Source: Rhodopirellula sp. SM50
Lineage (GTDB): Bacteria > Planctomycetota > Planctomycetia > Pirellulales > Pirellulaceae
Direction of reading: 5' to 3'
DNA: 60,187 bases
Assembly: GCF_002289565.1 (NCBI RefSeq)
Contig: NZ_NTFY01000087.1
Location: forward strand, 1 to 60,187
The notes under the pieces were generated by a model, which worked only from the letters and a program-made list of their open reading frames with translations, was not told the DNA's origin and made no database searches. The translations under genes were made by a program, and so were the position numbers. Numbering within the stretch: position 1 is the first letter of the stretch; every line of letters starts with the position of its first letter. This document shows positions 37,251-45,648 of the stretch, piece by piece.

Positions 37251-37502
37251 GAACTGAAATAAAATCCCCGTCCCTTTTTTGATCCGAAAACACGGCTCGC
37301 TTCAGAGAGTGATCCCAGCGAGGTCTTTGACGAGCTGAGCCGCTTTTGCACCTTTGCCAGTTCGCTCGCCTGCGTGAGCGCTCGCAAGCTCGACACGGTC
37401 GGATTTAGAACGTACAGCAACACAAGCATGCAGTATTGATCGTAGTGCAACTTGCGATTGTCGGCTGAACTCAAATAAAACCCCCTTCCCCTTTTTTGCT
37501 GC
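37251..37502 (-). mobile_element. IS4-type transposase remnant between two 35-bp direct repeats
   Basis: The minus strand between 37286 and 37465 encodes 'LHYDQYCMLVLLYVLNPTVS', 'SLRALTQASELAKVQKRL' and 'TSLGSLSEASRVF', which match from memory the N-terminal region of DDE transposases of the IS4 type common in Rhodopirellula. No DDE catalytic part is present. On the plus strand the fragment is flanked by ctgaactgaaataaaatccc (37251, continuing to cgtcccttttttg) and ctgaactcaaataaaacccc (37466, continuing to cttccccttttttg), two similar direct repeats. Confidence 0.5.
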
Positions 37503-37681
37503 GACAGAATTCCAGTAAACGCGGTGCGACCCGGGAACGATTCGGTCGAAACATGCGGCGTCATGGCTTGGCAGGCGAACGACTGCGGCGCCGGTCGATG
37601 GTTGGCAATCTCGCGATGGGCTACCATACTGGATCGTCCCACCTTTTTGTCCTTCCCCAGTCGAACATCGACATTCGCTTT

Positions 37682-38782
37682 ATGTCCATTGACACAAACC
37701 CCAAGCCTGGACGTTCTGAACCATCGGAGGCGTCGTTGCTGTCCCATCGTCGCATCGCGATTCTCACCGACGGGTACTCCACGCCGTTCGTGGCCAAGAC
37801 CGCGATCAGCCTGCTTCGATATCGCACGCAAGATGTCGCGGCCGTCATCGATGCTGCCGCGGCGGGTTCAACGTCACAGGACTTGCTGGGGGTCGGCGGA
37901 CCGATCCCGGTCGTGGTCGGGTTGCCAGAGATTCCAGAGGTGGATGCCTTGTACATTGGCATCGCGCCGCCCGGGGGAAAACTGCCCGAAGAGTGGCGTC
38001 CGATCATCCTCCAAGCACTCCGCCGAGGCATCGACGTCGTTTCGGGGCTGCACGATTTTTTGACCGAGGATGCGGAATACATCGACGCGGCGGCGGAGTC
38101 CAAAAGCCGCTTGATCGACGTCCGTCGGAATCGATTGAAGACGACTGCGGATTGCCATCGGTTCCGCCCCGGTTGCACTCGCATCCATACCGTCGGCCAA
38201 GATTGCAGCCTGGGCAAAATGGTCACGTCGTTGGAGATCCATCGGGGATTGGTCGATCGCAAACTGGATTCCAAATTCCTCGCCACCGGTCAAACCGGCA
38301 TCATGATCTCTGGCGAAGGCGTGCCGATCGATTGCGTCGTCGCGGATTTCATCAGTGGTGCCGCCGAACAACTTGCCCGGCAAAACGAACAGCACGATTT
38401 CTTGCTGATCGAAGGCCAAGGCAGCATTTCGCATCCGGCCTTTTCCGCGGTGACGTTGGGGTTGTTGCACGGCAGCGCCCCGGACGGATTGATCTTTTGT
38501 TACGAAGCGGGACGCACGCACGTCAAGGGACTCGATGACATTCCTATTCCGCCGATGAAAGACCAGATGGAGGCTTACCTGGTTGCAGCGAACCTGCGGC
38601 ATCCGTGTAAGTTTGTGGGCATCGCGATCAACACACGTCATTTGGACGACGAACAGGCGATCGCGGAAATCGAGCGAGCGGAGTCGACGTTTGGTTTGCC
38701 GGCATGCGACGTCTATCGCACCGGTGCTGACAAATTGGTCGAAGCCTGCATCGGATTGCGAGCCGAGGTGCTGGGGCGATGA
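37682..38782 (+). CDS. dgcN: DUF1611 protein, probable D-glutamate N-acetyltransferase DgcN
   Basis: 366 residues from the ATG at 37682; no strong ribosome binding site is seen, and the longer frame from 37496 translates remnant sequence. The family signature includes an N-terminal Rossmann-like part ('RIAILTDGYSTPFVAKTAI', 'DALYIGIAPPGGKLPEEWR'), a P-loop-like 'GQDCSLGKMVTS', and 'LIEGQGSISHPAFSAVTLGL'. Some DUF1611 proteins (DgcN) acetylate D-glutamate; the product is then racemised by DgcA. Here the following gene is exactly an epimerase of that superfamily, overlapping by 4 bp (ATGA). The pairing supports this role, but other substrates (D-amino acids or dipeptides) remain possible. Confidence 0.8.
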   Translation: MSIDTNPKPGRSEPSEASLLSHRRIAILTDGYSTPFVAKTAISLLRYRTQDVAAVIDAAAAGSTSQDLLGVGGPIPVVVGLPEIPEVDALYIGIAPPGGKLPEEWRPIILQALRRGIDVVSGLHDFLTEDAEYIDAAAESKSRLIDVRRNRLKTTADCHRFRPGCTRIHTVGQDCSLGKMVTSLEIHRGLVDRKLDSKFLATGQTGIMISGEGVPIDCVVADFISGAAEQLARQNEQHDFLLIEGQGSISHPAFSAVTLGLLHGSAPDGLIFCYEAGRTHVKGLDDIPIPPMKDQMEAYLVAANLRHPCKFVGIAINTRHLDDEQAIAEIERAESTFGLPACDVYRTGADKLVEACIGLRAEVLGR

Positions 38783-39846
38783 AGCTGACCGTCTATCGAT
38801 TAAAGTTGCCCCTGAAGCACGCGTTCACGATCGCACGCAATTCGATCGAGACACAATCGAGCTTGATCGTGGAGCTGGAGCATGATGGCGTCCGCGGCTA
38901 TGGCGAAGTGACCGAAGACTCGTTCTATCGTCACAGCTACGATTCGATGGTCGAGTCGCTCAAACGTGTTGCTCCCGATTCACTCGATCGGTACACCACA
39001 CAATCTCCCGCGGAGCTGTGGCCGATGATGCGAGAGGAGACGGCGGGCGACATGTTTGCGTTATCGGCACTGGACATGGCGGCGCACGATTATCACGGCA
39101 AAAAACTCGGGATCGCGGCCTGGCGGGATTGGGGGCTGGAATGGAACGACGTCGTGGATTCGAGCTTTACGATCGGGATCGACACGCCCGAAACGATGAT
39201 CGCAAAACTGCAGGAAGAGCCCGGATGGAGGGTTTACAAAATCAAACTTGGCACGAAGCGAGACATTGAAATCGTGACCGAGTTGCGGCGGCACTCCGAC
39301 TCGGTGTTTCGCGTCGACGCGAATTGCGGTTGGACCGCAGACGAGGCGATCGATAACTCCAGGCCGTTGGCGGATCTGGGAGTGGAGTTCATTGAGCAGC
39401 CGCTGCCGATCGATGCCTCGCGTGAGGACAAGCAGCGGGTTCAGCGCGAATCGGTGTTGCCGATCATTGCCGACGAAGACTGTCAGGTGTTCGATGACGT
39501 CCAGCGATGCCGTGGTCTGTATCACGGCGTCAACGTCAAACTCTGCAAGTGCGGCGGTCTGTCGCCGGCGCTGCAAATGCTGACGGATGCCCGCCAGCTG
39601 GGATTGAAAACGATGATCGGCTGCATGGTCGAAAGCTCGGTCGGCATCAGCGGCGCGGCGCAGCTGTTGCCGCTGTTGGATTTTGCCGATCTGGATGGGG
39701 CGGTGTTGTTGGCGGACGAACCCTGTGTCGGAGTGTCGGTCGACAAGGGCAACGTCACCGCGTCCCGGTTGGCCGGTTGCGGCGGCGAACTCGATCGCGA
39801 TCGGTTGGCCGAATTCCTGGTGTCGCCGCCGGTGGTGATTGGCTAG
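38779..39846 (+). CDS. dgcA: Enolase-superfamily epimerase: probable N-acetyl-D-Glu racemase DgcA / L-Ala-D/L-Glu epimerase
   Basis: 355 residues, the normal size. The enolase N-terminal domain begins 'LTVYRLKLPLKHAFTIARNS'. Barrel motifs are visible: base Lys in 'VYKIKLGT' (KxK), metal ligands in 'DANCGW' and 'EQPLP', 'IADEDCQ', and the second-side Lys in 'NVKLCKCGG', then 'MVESSVGISGAAQ'. These mark the dipeptide epimerase branch (YcjG-like), which also contains DgcA. The ATGA overlap with the DUF1611 gene implies translational coupling and a shared pathway, D-Glu to N-acetyl-D-Glu to N-acetyl-L-Glu. Peptidoglycan dipeptide recycling is the alternative. Confidence 0.85.
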   Translation: MKLTVYRLKLPLKHAFTIARNSIETQSSLIVELEHDGVRGYGEVTEDSFYRHSYDSMVESLKRVAPDSLDRYTTQSPAELWPMMREETAGDMFALSALDMAAHDYHGKKLGIAAWRDWGLEWNDVVDSSFTIGIDTPETMIAKLQEEPGWRVYKIKLGTKRDIEIVTELRRHSDSVFRVDANCGWTADEAIDNSRPLADLGVEFIEQPLPIDASREDKQRVQRESVLPIIADEDCQVFDDVQRCRGLYHGVNVKLCKCGGLSPALQMLTDARQLGLKTMIGCMVESSVGISGAAQLLPLLDFADLDGAVLLADEPCVGVSVDKGNVTASRLAGCGGELDRDRLAEFLVSPPVVIG

Positions 39847-39851
39847 GGGGC

Positions 39852-39958
39852 GGGCATGCTGTGCGTGCCCGCTAGGAGTAGGGCATGCTGTGCATGCCTG
39901 CTAGGGGTAGGGCATGCTGTGCATGCCTGCTAGGGGTAGGGCATGCTGTGCATGCCTG
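39852..39958. repeat. R4 tandem array, four 29-bp units
   Basis: Units of taggggtagggcatgctgtg followed by catgcctgc; the first is a variant with gcgtgcccgc. Each unit contains gcatgc-tgt-gcatgc, a perfect hairpin with a 3-nt loop. Confidence 0.9.
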
Positions 39959-39960
39959 CC

Positions 39961-40115
39961 GTCACGCACAGCGTGACCTACGGAGTCTGCCGTCACGCAC
40001 AGCGTGACCTACGAAGGCTGCCGTCACGCACAGCGTGACCTACGGCGGCTGCCGTCACGCACAGCGTGACCTACGGAGGCTGCCGTCACGCACAGCGTGA
40101 CCTACGGAGGCTGCT
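39961..40115. repeat. Tandem array, five 31-bp units with 'gtcacgc-aca-gcgtgac'
   Basis: Units start at 39961, 39992, 40023, 40054 and 40085. Each holds gtcacgcacagcgtgac, a 7-bp inverted repeat around aca, followed by ctacggaggctgcc (small variants). The hairpin has the same stem-3 nt-stem layout as the R4 array immediately before it, with a complementary loop (aca against tgt). Confidence 0.95.
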
Positions 40116-40218
40116 GCCCGCGACAATATGGGCCCACACCTGGCGTCCCCGTCAATTAAACTGCGCTGATTCGTGTTCGCACCGGCTGTCCCCTTTTCAT
40201 CTTTTCGGCGAGCTGATC

Positions 40219-41052
40219 GTGAGTGCCCCCGCCCGTTTTATCTTGCATCCGACTGATTTTTCTGCCCAATCGCAGCTGGCATTTGCACACGCCTTGCGTC
40301 TGGCGCTCAGCAATGAATCGACGTTGTCGTTGTTGCACGTCGGCGACGACGCCTATGAAGACTGGGACCGCTTTCCGGCGGTTCGAAAGACGCTCGAGCG
40401 GTGGGGGCTGATCGAACCGGACGCCAAACGCAGTGACATTCAAGAAAAGCTGGGTGTCGGTGTGGAAAAGGTCATTGCCGAGCAGAAGGACGTTGTCGAG
40501 GCGATCACGGGCTTTTTTCAAGAACGCCCGATCGACTTCATGGTGCTGGCAGCTTCCGGTCGTGACGGTCTGGCATCGTGGTTGATGCCCTCCAAGGCCG
40601 AGAAGATCGCGCATCAGACGCATGTGCCGACATTGTTCGTGCCCGCCGGCGGGCACGGTTGTGTTTCGTTGGAAACCGGCGAGGTCAACATCGATCGGAT
40701 CATCGTACCGGTCGATCAGACGCCGCATTCCAGCGAAGCGATCGAACGCGGGCTGCGCGCAATCTCGGCGCTGGGAAGCGAGAACGCGACATTGACGCTG
40801 TTTCACGTCGGCTCGACGTCCATGCCCGACGTCAAGATTCCCGAAGGTCCCTGGCGGGTCGAGCAGATCGTGGTACCCGCTGGCGATCCGGCGTCTGAAA
40901 TCATCGCACTGGCCAGCGAAACCAAAGCTAACCTGATCGCCATGGTGACCGACGGAGCACACGGATTCTTGGATGTTTTTCGCGGTACGACGACGGACAA
41001 AGTCGTCCGTCACGCACCCTGTCCCGTGCTGGCAATCCCCACCAATCACTGA
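40219..41052 (+). CDS. Tandem universal stress protein (UspA family)
   Basis: 277 residues from the GTG at 40219; the frame is open further upstream but there translates the tandem repeat. Two Usp domains: residues 1-140 ('FILHPTDFSAQSQLAFAHAL', 'DFMVLAASGRDGLASWLMPS') and 145-277 ('RIIVPVDQTPHSSEAIERGL', 'LIAMVTDGAHGFLDVFRGTT', 'VVRHAPCPVLAIPT'). The C-terminal domain carries a variant of the GxxG..S/T ATP-binding motif. Such proteins act as cytoplasmic stress sensors. It is convergent with the large dehydrogenase gene, with an R1 arm between. Confidence 0.9.
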   Translation: MSAPARFILHPTDFSAQSQLAFAHALRLALSNESTLSLLHVGDDAYEDWDRFPAVRKTLERWGLIEPDAKRSDIQEKLGVGVEKVIAEQKDVVEAITGFFQERPIDFMVLAASGRDGLASWLMPSKAEKIAHQTHVPTLFVPAGGHGCVSLETGEVNIDRIIVPVDQTPHSSEAIERGLRAISALGSENATLTLFHVGSTSMPDVKIPEGPWRVEQIVVPAGDPASEIIALASETKANLIAMVTDGAHGFLDVFRGTTTDKVVRHAPCPVLAIPTNH

Positions 41053-41124
41053 TCCAACTGTGGCGTAAGCTTCCAGCCGTGGCGTAAGCTTCCAGCTTGC
41101 GATCCGCATTTGCGAAACGCGATC

Positions 41125-41147
41125 GACAGGCTGGAAGCCTATCCCAC
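41125..41147. repeat. R1 repeat, single arm in convergent gap
   Basis: gacaggctggaagcctatcc followed by cac. Upstream lies a degenerate opposite arm (gtggcgtaagcttccagc, seen twice at 41058-41098), so a hairpin is still possible between the stops at 41052 and 41156. Confidence 0.8.
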
Positions 41148-41155
41148 TGCCACCC

Positions 41156-44100
41156 CTACTGGGCGAACTCGACGAAGCCGAAGTAGTCGGGGTGGTGGAA
41201 GCGTGGGAAGTTGCGGTCACCTTGCGACCATTGGCTTTTGACCGCCATGTTGCCCTCCAGCCGATTCAGATTCAACCGCCAGCGGTCGCCGACCTCGGGG
41301 CGACCGGATGGCAAGACGTGTTGAAACAACCGGAATGGAATGGCGACTTCCAAGGTCCATCCACGGTCGGTATCGGTCGAATCGTTTAATGTTCCGTCGA
41401 CAATGACCGCGCATCGAATGCCATCCGGGTTCCATTCGTCGTCGGGTGTTTTTCCTTCGGGGCGATAATTGTCCAGCTGGGTTCCGAGCGCGTTCATTTC
41501 GAGGTTGAAATAGTTTTCTGGGTGACCGATCTCGGGTGAGGCGAACACCTCGACGCAATCATCGCGATAAACGTCACTGTCACGCTCGGTTCGCGTCGCC
41601 AAGACATCGCTATCGGTGCAATGGAACGAAACGTAGAGGAACTGATCGTCCCACAGCAGTTTGGCGTCGGTTGGTTGCCGCGGTCCATCGCCTTCGTTCC
41701 ACCAGGTAAACACAAACTCGCCGACCGAGGGCGCGGATGCCCAGGCGGCTTCGTCACGTCGTCCATCGATGACGATCGGTTGACTGGCACGTCGAACGAT
41801 CGCCGACTTGTGTTGCAGCGGTCCGATCTTGCGCTGTGATCCTAAATACGCCAACAGGTCGGCGGCTTGCTGTGGCGTCATGCCGGAGAGCAATTGGTCG
41901 GGCATCACCGACTTTACCGACGGTTCCATCAACTCGATTTCATCGACCGCCAGTGTGCGTGATTTCCCGGTCGCATCGGTCATCGTCAATTGTTCCGCTG
42001 TCTCGGCGGTGACGATCCCGACGAACACCTCGCCGTCGCCGGTCAACACCTTTCGAGCGCGGTACTTGGCATCGATCTTCTCCGACGGACGCGTGATGCT
42101 GGCCAACAATTCGCCGGGCGTCATCTGGGTTCCGATGCCACTCAAGTCGGGGCCGACGTTCTGCCCGATCGCTCCGATGCGATGACAAAGTCGGCAATTC
42201 ACGTCCTTCGCTTGCTCGAACAAGTGCTTGCCACGCTCGGCGGAACCCTCGATCGCCAACAGTGCCTCTTCGTCGATCGTCGCGCCCAAACGGGTGACAC
42301 GCTGCTCTTCGGGGAGATAGTGTTCGAACAAATCTCGCACCAGCGGATCGTCACTCTGGGTTGCCCGCTGAATGATGGCACTTCGAAGTTCGTTGGCTGC
42401 AGGCAGCGGGGCACAGGCCAGCGACAATTCCAACGCTGCTCCGGGCGACTGCAGCAGTCGGTCCAGCTTGCGGTCGAAATCGTCATCCATTGTCAAACCG
42501 GCGATCGCTTCGGAGACGTCATCGGTCTTGTCGCCGCCCTTCATCGAGGCGATCCAGTCGCGCAGCAGCGTCACGCCTTGGACGTCGATCACGTTGGATC
42601 CGAATTGCGGCATGTGTCCCCGGCCGGTTTTGAGAGCACGATACAACAGCACGCTGCGGTGGGGATCGCCCGGCGCGACCACTCGAGCGTCTGGAATACC
42701 GAACGTGCCTTGGGCCGGTGGTTCGTCAAGATAGTTATTGAACTCCAACGACTTCGTCACGTTAAAATTGAAGTTGGCGGTCCCGCCGCCTTGCTTTCGA
42801 TGGCAGGTCGAACAGTTCAGTGCCAGGTAGGATCGTGCTCGGTCCTGGATCGGCTGGGAAGAATCATGGGGTGATGCGATCGCTGGTTTCGCGGGAACCG
42901 GATCACGAAACAGTCCCAACTTGGTCAAACGGGTCAGCTGGTTGTCTTGCAGGGAGCCGATGTTCAATTGTTCTGGCCAGAACGCGTGCACGGTTCCGGC
43001 GGCCCAGATGTGACAGAGCAGACATTCGCTACGGCTGGCGTGACGCCAAGTCTGTGTCCGCATCCCGTCGGGAAACCGGTCGTCTTTGATGGTTAACTTG
43101 CGTTCGGTTGCGACGTCGTCCTGCAGCAGCGCGTCGGTTTGATCGTCGTTCCAGACGTAGTTGTACGCTTGCCATTCGTCGCCGAGCAGATGCAACACTT
43201 GGGTTTCCAAGCGTCGCTCGGTCGCCGGGTCATTCGGATCGGTGCGGTAAGTGACCGTCTTGGTGACGACGGTATCGGGCGGGAAACGGAATCGGCCTGC
43301 CGTTTGGCCGGTCTGCCAATCGTCGCGATCGTACAGCGTCAGTTGTTCGTCGCCGGGGATCGCGATCCACTGTCGCGACTGGGTACCGTCGGCCCAGCGG
43401 TGCGCACTGATTTCGTACTCGACGACACCCGCGGCCGGCGTTTGGGATTCAACGTCGGCGAACAGCCCGGTCTCGCTGAGTCGTTTCGGAAACGATTGAC
43501 TGGCCTCGGTGATCGGATTGGGCTGCAACCGCAGGATGGTGCCGTCGTAGCCGACGATCAGCACTTCGCCGCTCGGATCGAGCATGAAGCAGATGATTTG
43601 CAGCGGCGTGTCGACCAATTCTTTCTGCCACAGCACGCGGTCGCCTTGGGACTTCAACGCCCACACCTTGCCGGTCATCCAGTCGCCATAGAGGTAGGCT
43701 CCCTTGAGTTCCGGCAACCGATCGCTGTGCCAAAAATGGCCGCCCGAGATCGATCGCGAATCCAAGTGGGTGTGTTCGAACAATGGCGGTGTGATCGGGA
43801 TCGCGGGCTGCACGTCCGGCTTGACCGGCTGGCTGCCCTCCATCACGCTCCAGCCATGGTTCCGGCCACGCGCGACGCGGTGAATCATTTCGCGCATCTC
43901 CCAGCCGACGTCGGCCGCCAACAGGTCGCCGCTGTCTGGATCAAACGCGATTTTCCAAGGGTTTCGGAATCCGTAGGCCCAAATCTCGGGGCGTGTCGTG
44001 TCGCGACCAACAAACGGGTTGTCTGTCGGAACGCGATAGGGTTGGTCGGCAGTCGGGTTGTCGACGTCGATTCGCAAGATCGCCGATTCAAGGTCGCTCA

Positions 44101-44719
44101 AGTCCTGGCCCGTGTTGTTCGCGTCCGGCGGATACGGCGGTTGGCCGTCACCGATCGAAACGTAAAACATGCCGTCGGGGCCGAATTGCATCGATCCGCC
44201 GGTGTGGCCTGAACCGCTCCATTGCGCCAAAACGACCCGGCTGGTCAAATCGATCGTGGGGATGGTCGGATCAAGCACCTTGAATCGAACGAGCATGGTG
44301 CGTGGATCCTCGCCACCTCGAAAGGAATAGGTGACGAAACACCAAGGCTGGTCGGCCAGGTCGTGATGAAATTGTATCGCTAACCCCTGTGAGATCGGAC
44401 GGTCGTGACAGTCATTGAGGTCCAGGCACGGTTCGGCCGTTGCGTTTTCACGATCGTTTTCGAAGCAGACGATCTGGCCCTTGAGTTGCGTGGCGATCCA
44501 CCGCTCGGCTTCCGGCAGCCAGACGATGTCTGTCGGGTGGTCGAGCTGGACGCCGGCGAAGATGCGTTGAGTGATGTAAGGCAAGGGTGGGGCGGGACTG
44601 CCCTGGATCTTGGAAGTGGTCCAAGCCACCTGCCGCGGCGGTGGCGTCTCCTGGCCGACCAGTCCGGCGGGTGGCAGACCGACGAAACAGACAGCGAGAA
44701 GGCATGCAAGAGTGCGCAC
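41156..44719 (-). CDS. PQQ-type sugar dehydrogenase fused to cytochrome c domains and a CBM9-like domain
   Basis: 1187 residues. A signal peptide (LACLLAVCFVGLPPAGLVGQ) is followed by a glucose/sorbosone dehydrogenase-type beta propeller (about 50-400; 'YGFRNPWKIAFDPDSGDLLAADVG', 'NHGWSVMEG'). Then comes a region resembling SO2930-type diheme proteins with CLLCH (about residue 565) and CSTCH (about 636), a PVC-type heme domain with CRLCH (about 840) and 'NVGPDLSGIGTQMTPGELL', and a C-terminal CBM9-like domain ('VIDGRRDEAAWASAP', 'YRDDCVEVFASPE', 'WTLEVAIPFRLF'). It should oxidise a sugar in the periplasm and pass electrons through bound hemes; cofactor and substrate are inferred. The combination of four modules in one chain is unusual. 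Confidence 0.88.
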   Translation of the reverse strand: MRTLACLLAVCFVGLPPAGLVGQETPPPRQVAWTTSKIQGSPAPPLPYITQRIFAGVQLDHPTDIVWLPEAERWIATQLKGQIVCFENDRENATAEPCLDLNDCHDRPISQGLAIQFHHDLADQPWCFVTYSFRGGEDPRTMLVRFKVLDPTIPTIDLTSRVVLAQWSGSGHTGGSMQFGPDGMFYVSIGDGQPPYPPDANNTGQDLSDLESAILRIDVDNPTADQPYRVPTDNPFVGRDTTRPEIWAYGFRNPWKIAFDPDSGDLLAADVGWEMREMIHRVARGRNHGWSVMEGSQPVKPDVQPAIPITPPLFEHTHLDSRSISGGHFWHSDRLPELKGAYLYGDWMTGKVWALKSQGDRVLWQKELVDTPLQIICFMLDPSGEVLIVGYDGTILRLQPNPITEASQSFPKRLSETGLFADVESQTPAAGVVEYEISAHRWADGTQSRQWIAIPGDEQLTLYDRDDWQTGQTAGRFRFPPDTVVTKTVTYRTDPNDPATERRLETQVLHLLGDEWQAYNYVWNDDQTDALLQDDVATERKLTIKDDRFPDGMRTQTWRHASRSECLLCHIWAAGTVHAFWPEQLNIGSLQDNQLTRLTKLGLFRDPVPAKPAIASPHDSSQPIQDRARSYLALNCSTCHRKQGGGTANFNFNVTKSLEFNNYLDEPPAQGTFGIPDARVVAPGDPHRSVLLYRALKTGRGHMPQFGSNVIDVQGVTLLRDWIASMKGGDKTDDVSEAIAGLTMDDDFDRKLDRLLQSPGAALELSLACAPLPAANELRSAIIQRATQSDDPLVRDLFEHYLPEEQRVTRLGATIDEEALLAIEGSAERGKHLFEQAKDVNCRLCHRIGAIGQNVGPDLSGIGTQMTPGELLASITRPSEKIDAKYRARKVLTGDGEVFVGIVTAETAEQLTMTDATGKSRTLAVDEIELMEPSVKSVMPDQLLSGMTPQQAADLLAYLGSQRKIGPLQHKSAIVRRASQPIVIDGRRDEAAWASAPSVGEFVFTWWNEGDGPRQPTDAKLLWDDQFLYVSFHCTDSDVLATRTERDSDVYRDDCVEVFASPEIGHPENYFNLEMNALGTQLDNYRPEGKTPDDEWNPDGIRCAVIVDGTLNDSTDTDRGWTLEVAIPFRLFQHVLPSGRPEVGDRWRLNLNRLEGNMAVKSQWSQGDRNFPRFHHPDYFGFVEFAQ

Positions 44720-44889
44720 GATCGAGAGTCTCTGGCGGAAGGGGAATCCGGCGACACGTTGAACCAGCCATCATACCAGGAACCCTCGTCGCGTCGTGAC
44801 GAGATGCCGAGCGGTTCAGAGTCGTTCCAAGATGGCCTTTCGCAAATTCGAAAGGAGACGGACGTAACGAAGCAGCATCAGAATCATGA

Positions 44890-45435
44890 TCACCTTCGCG
44901 GCGGCGGGGTGACCACGGCGGTATCGAACAGGCTCGGCTCGTCTGATTCTTGCTGCTCCAGATCATGCGCCAGCTGTTCGGCGATCCGCCGAAAGATCGA
45001 CGCCGAAGCACTGGGCAGGTCTCCCAGGGCCTGGTGCGTTTCCTGCATGTGTCGGCCGAGCTGTTGCTTGCTGATCTCGCCGGGTTCGATCCGTAGGAAC
45101 GTGCCGGTGGACGTGGGCGGTTTGGAAAGCAGCGTCAGGTAGCGATCCAGGCTGGTTGCGGTCAGCAATCTGGTCCGTGCGGCTTCGTCGGCGGCGACAT
45201 GAAATCGCTTCGCCGTGCCCAGCCGTTGAAGTTTCAGCAAGCAGCCCAGGAAGGTGCTGTCCAGGTATTCACACCCCAGCAAGTCAACGGTCACGGTCGC
45301 ATTGGGATCTTCGACCAGACATCCCTTGACGAATTCCGCAAACGCCGGACTGTGGGTCGCAGTCCCCTTTCCCTGGACACGGACCACAAAACCATTTCTG
45401 GTTCGCGAGACACACAGATCGCAGCGTAACGTCAT
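44890..45435 (-). CDS. STAS-domain protein (anti-anti-sigma-like)
   Basis: 181 residues. The start at ATG 45435 is fixed by GGAGGTGG five bases upstream on the minus strand; the frame continues to a TTG at 45453. Residues 10-105 form a STAS domain ('TRNGFVVRVQGKGTATHSPA', 'TVDLLGCEYLDSTFLGCLLK'), with the phosphorylatable Ser in LDST. The C-terminal 70 residues are helical and less conserved, ending in a Pro/Arg tail. Such proteins bind anti-sigma kinases when unphosphorylated. A matching kinase domain is fused to a receiver at 23167-24066; linkage of the two is inferred only. Confidence 0.85.
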   Translation of the reverse strand: MTLRCDLCVSRTRNGFVVRVQGKGTATHSPAFAEFVKGCLVEDPNATVTVDLLGCEYLDSTFLGCLLKLQRLGTAKRFHVAADEAARTRLLTATSLDRYLTLLSKPPTSTGTFLRIEPGEISKQQLGRHMQETHQALGDLPSASASIFRRIAEQLAHDLEQQESDEPSLFDTAVVTPPPRR

Positions 45436-45648
45436 CGGACCCACCTCCGCCAAGGAATTTCAATCGCTCCGGCAGTAGCCAAGCCTAACAGAGTTTTTTG
45501 CTGGCGGCAAATTTTGTGTCGGTCCGGTCCCGCGCAACGAGCACAGTGCTGAGCTGGTTTTTTCCGGGCCTTGATCCGCCACCACCGCCCATCGGAGTGG
45601 CTATGATACTGCCGACCGTTACCGCCAATTCACTGCAAGGCCGTTTGA

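Larger units (their letters stand above)
36728..37681. other. Gene graveyard: remnants and repeats
   Basis: 954 bp between divergent genes. It contains a probable remnant of a 2OG-Fe(II)-type oxygenase gene (36737-37012), gtaggaaaa-type short repeats (about 37073-37098 and near 37165), an IS4-type transposase remnant (37286-37465) between two similar 35-bp sequences, and the leader of the DUF1611 gene. The 234-residue minus-strand frame 37127-37831 spans these remnants and is not a gene as such. Confidence 0.6.
39847..40218. other. Intergenic region with two tandem arrays
   Basis: 372 bp after the epimerase gene, filled by a 29-bp array (39852-39958) and a 31-bp array (39961-40115), with about 100 bp of leader before the stress-protein gene. 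No gene is seen in it. Confidence 0.85.

Noticed and set aside
37127..37831. 234-residue minus-strand gene
   Set aside because: The frame joins unrelated remnants (transposase piece, repeats) and runs into the DUF1611 gene; only the internal transposase-like part is meaningful.
39852..40115. CRISPR array
   Set aside because: The units are directly joined with no spacers, and no cas gene is present; these are simple tandem arrays of 29 and 31 bp.
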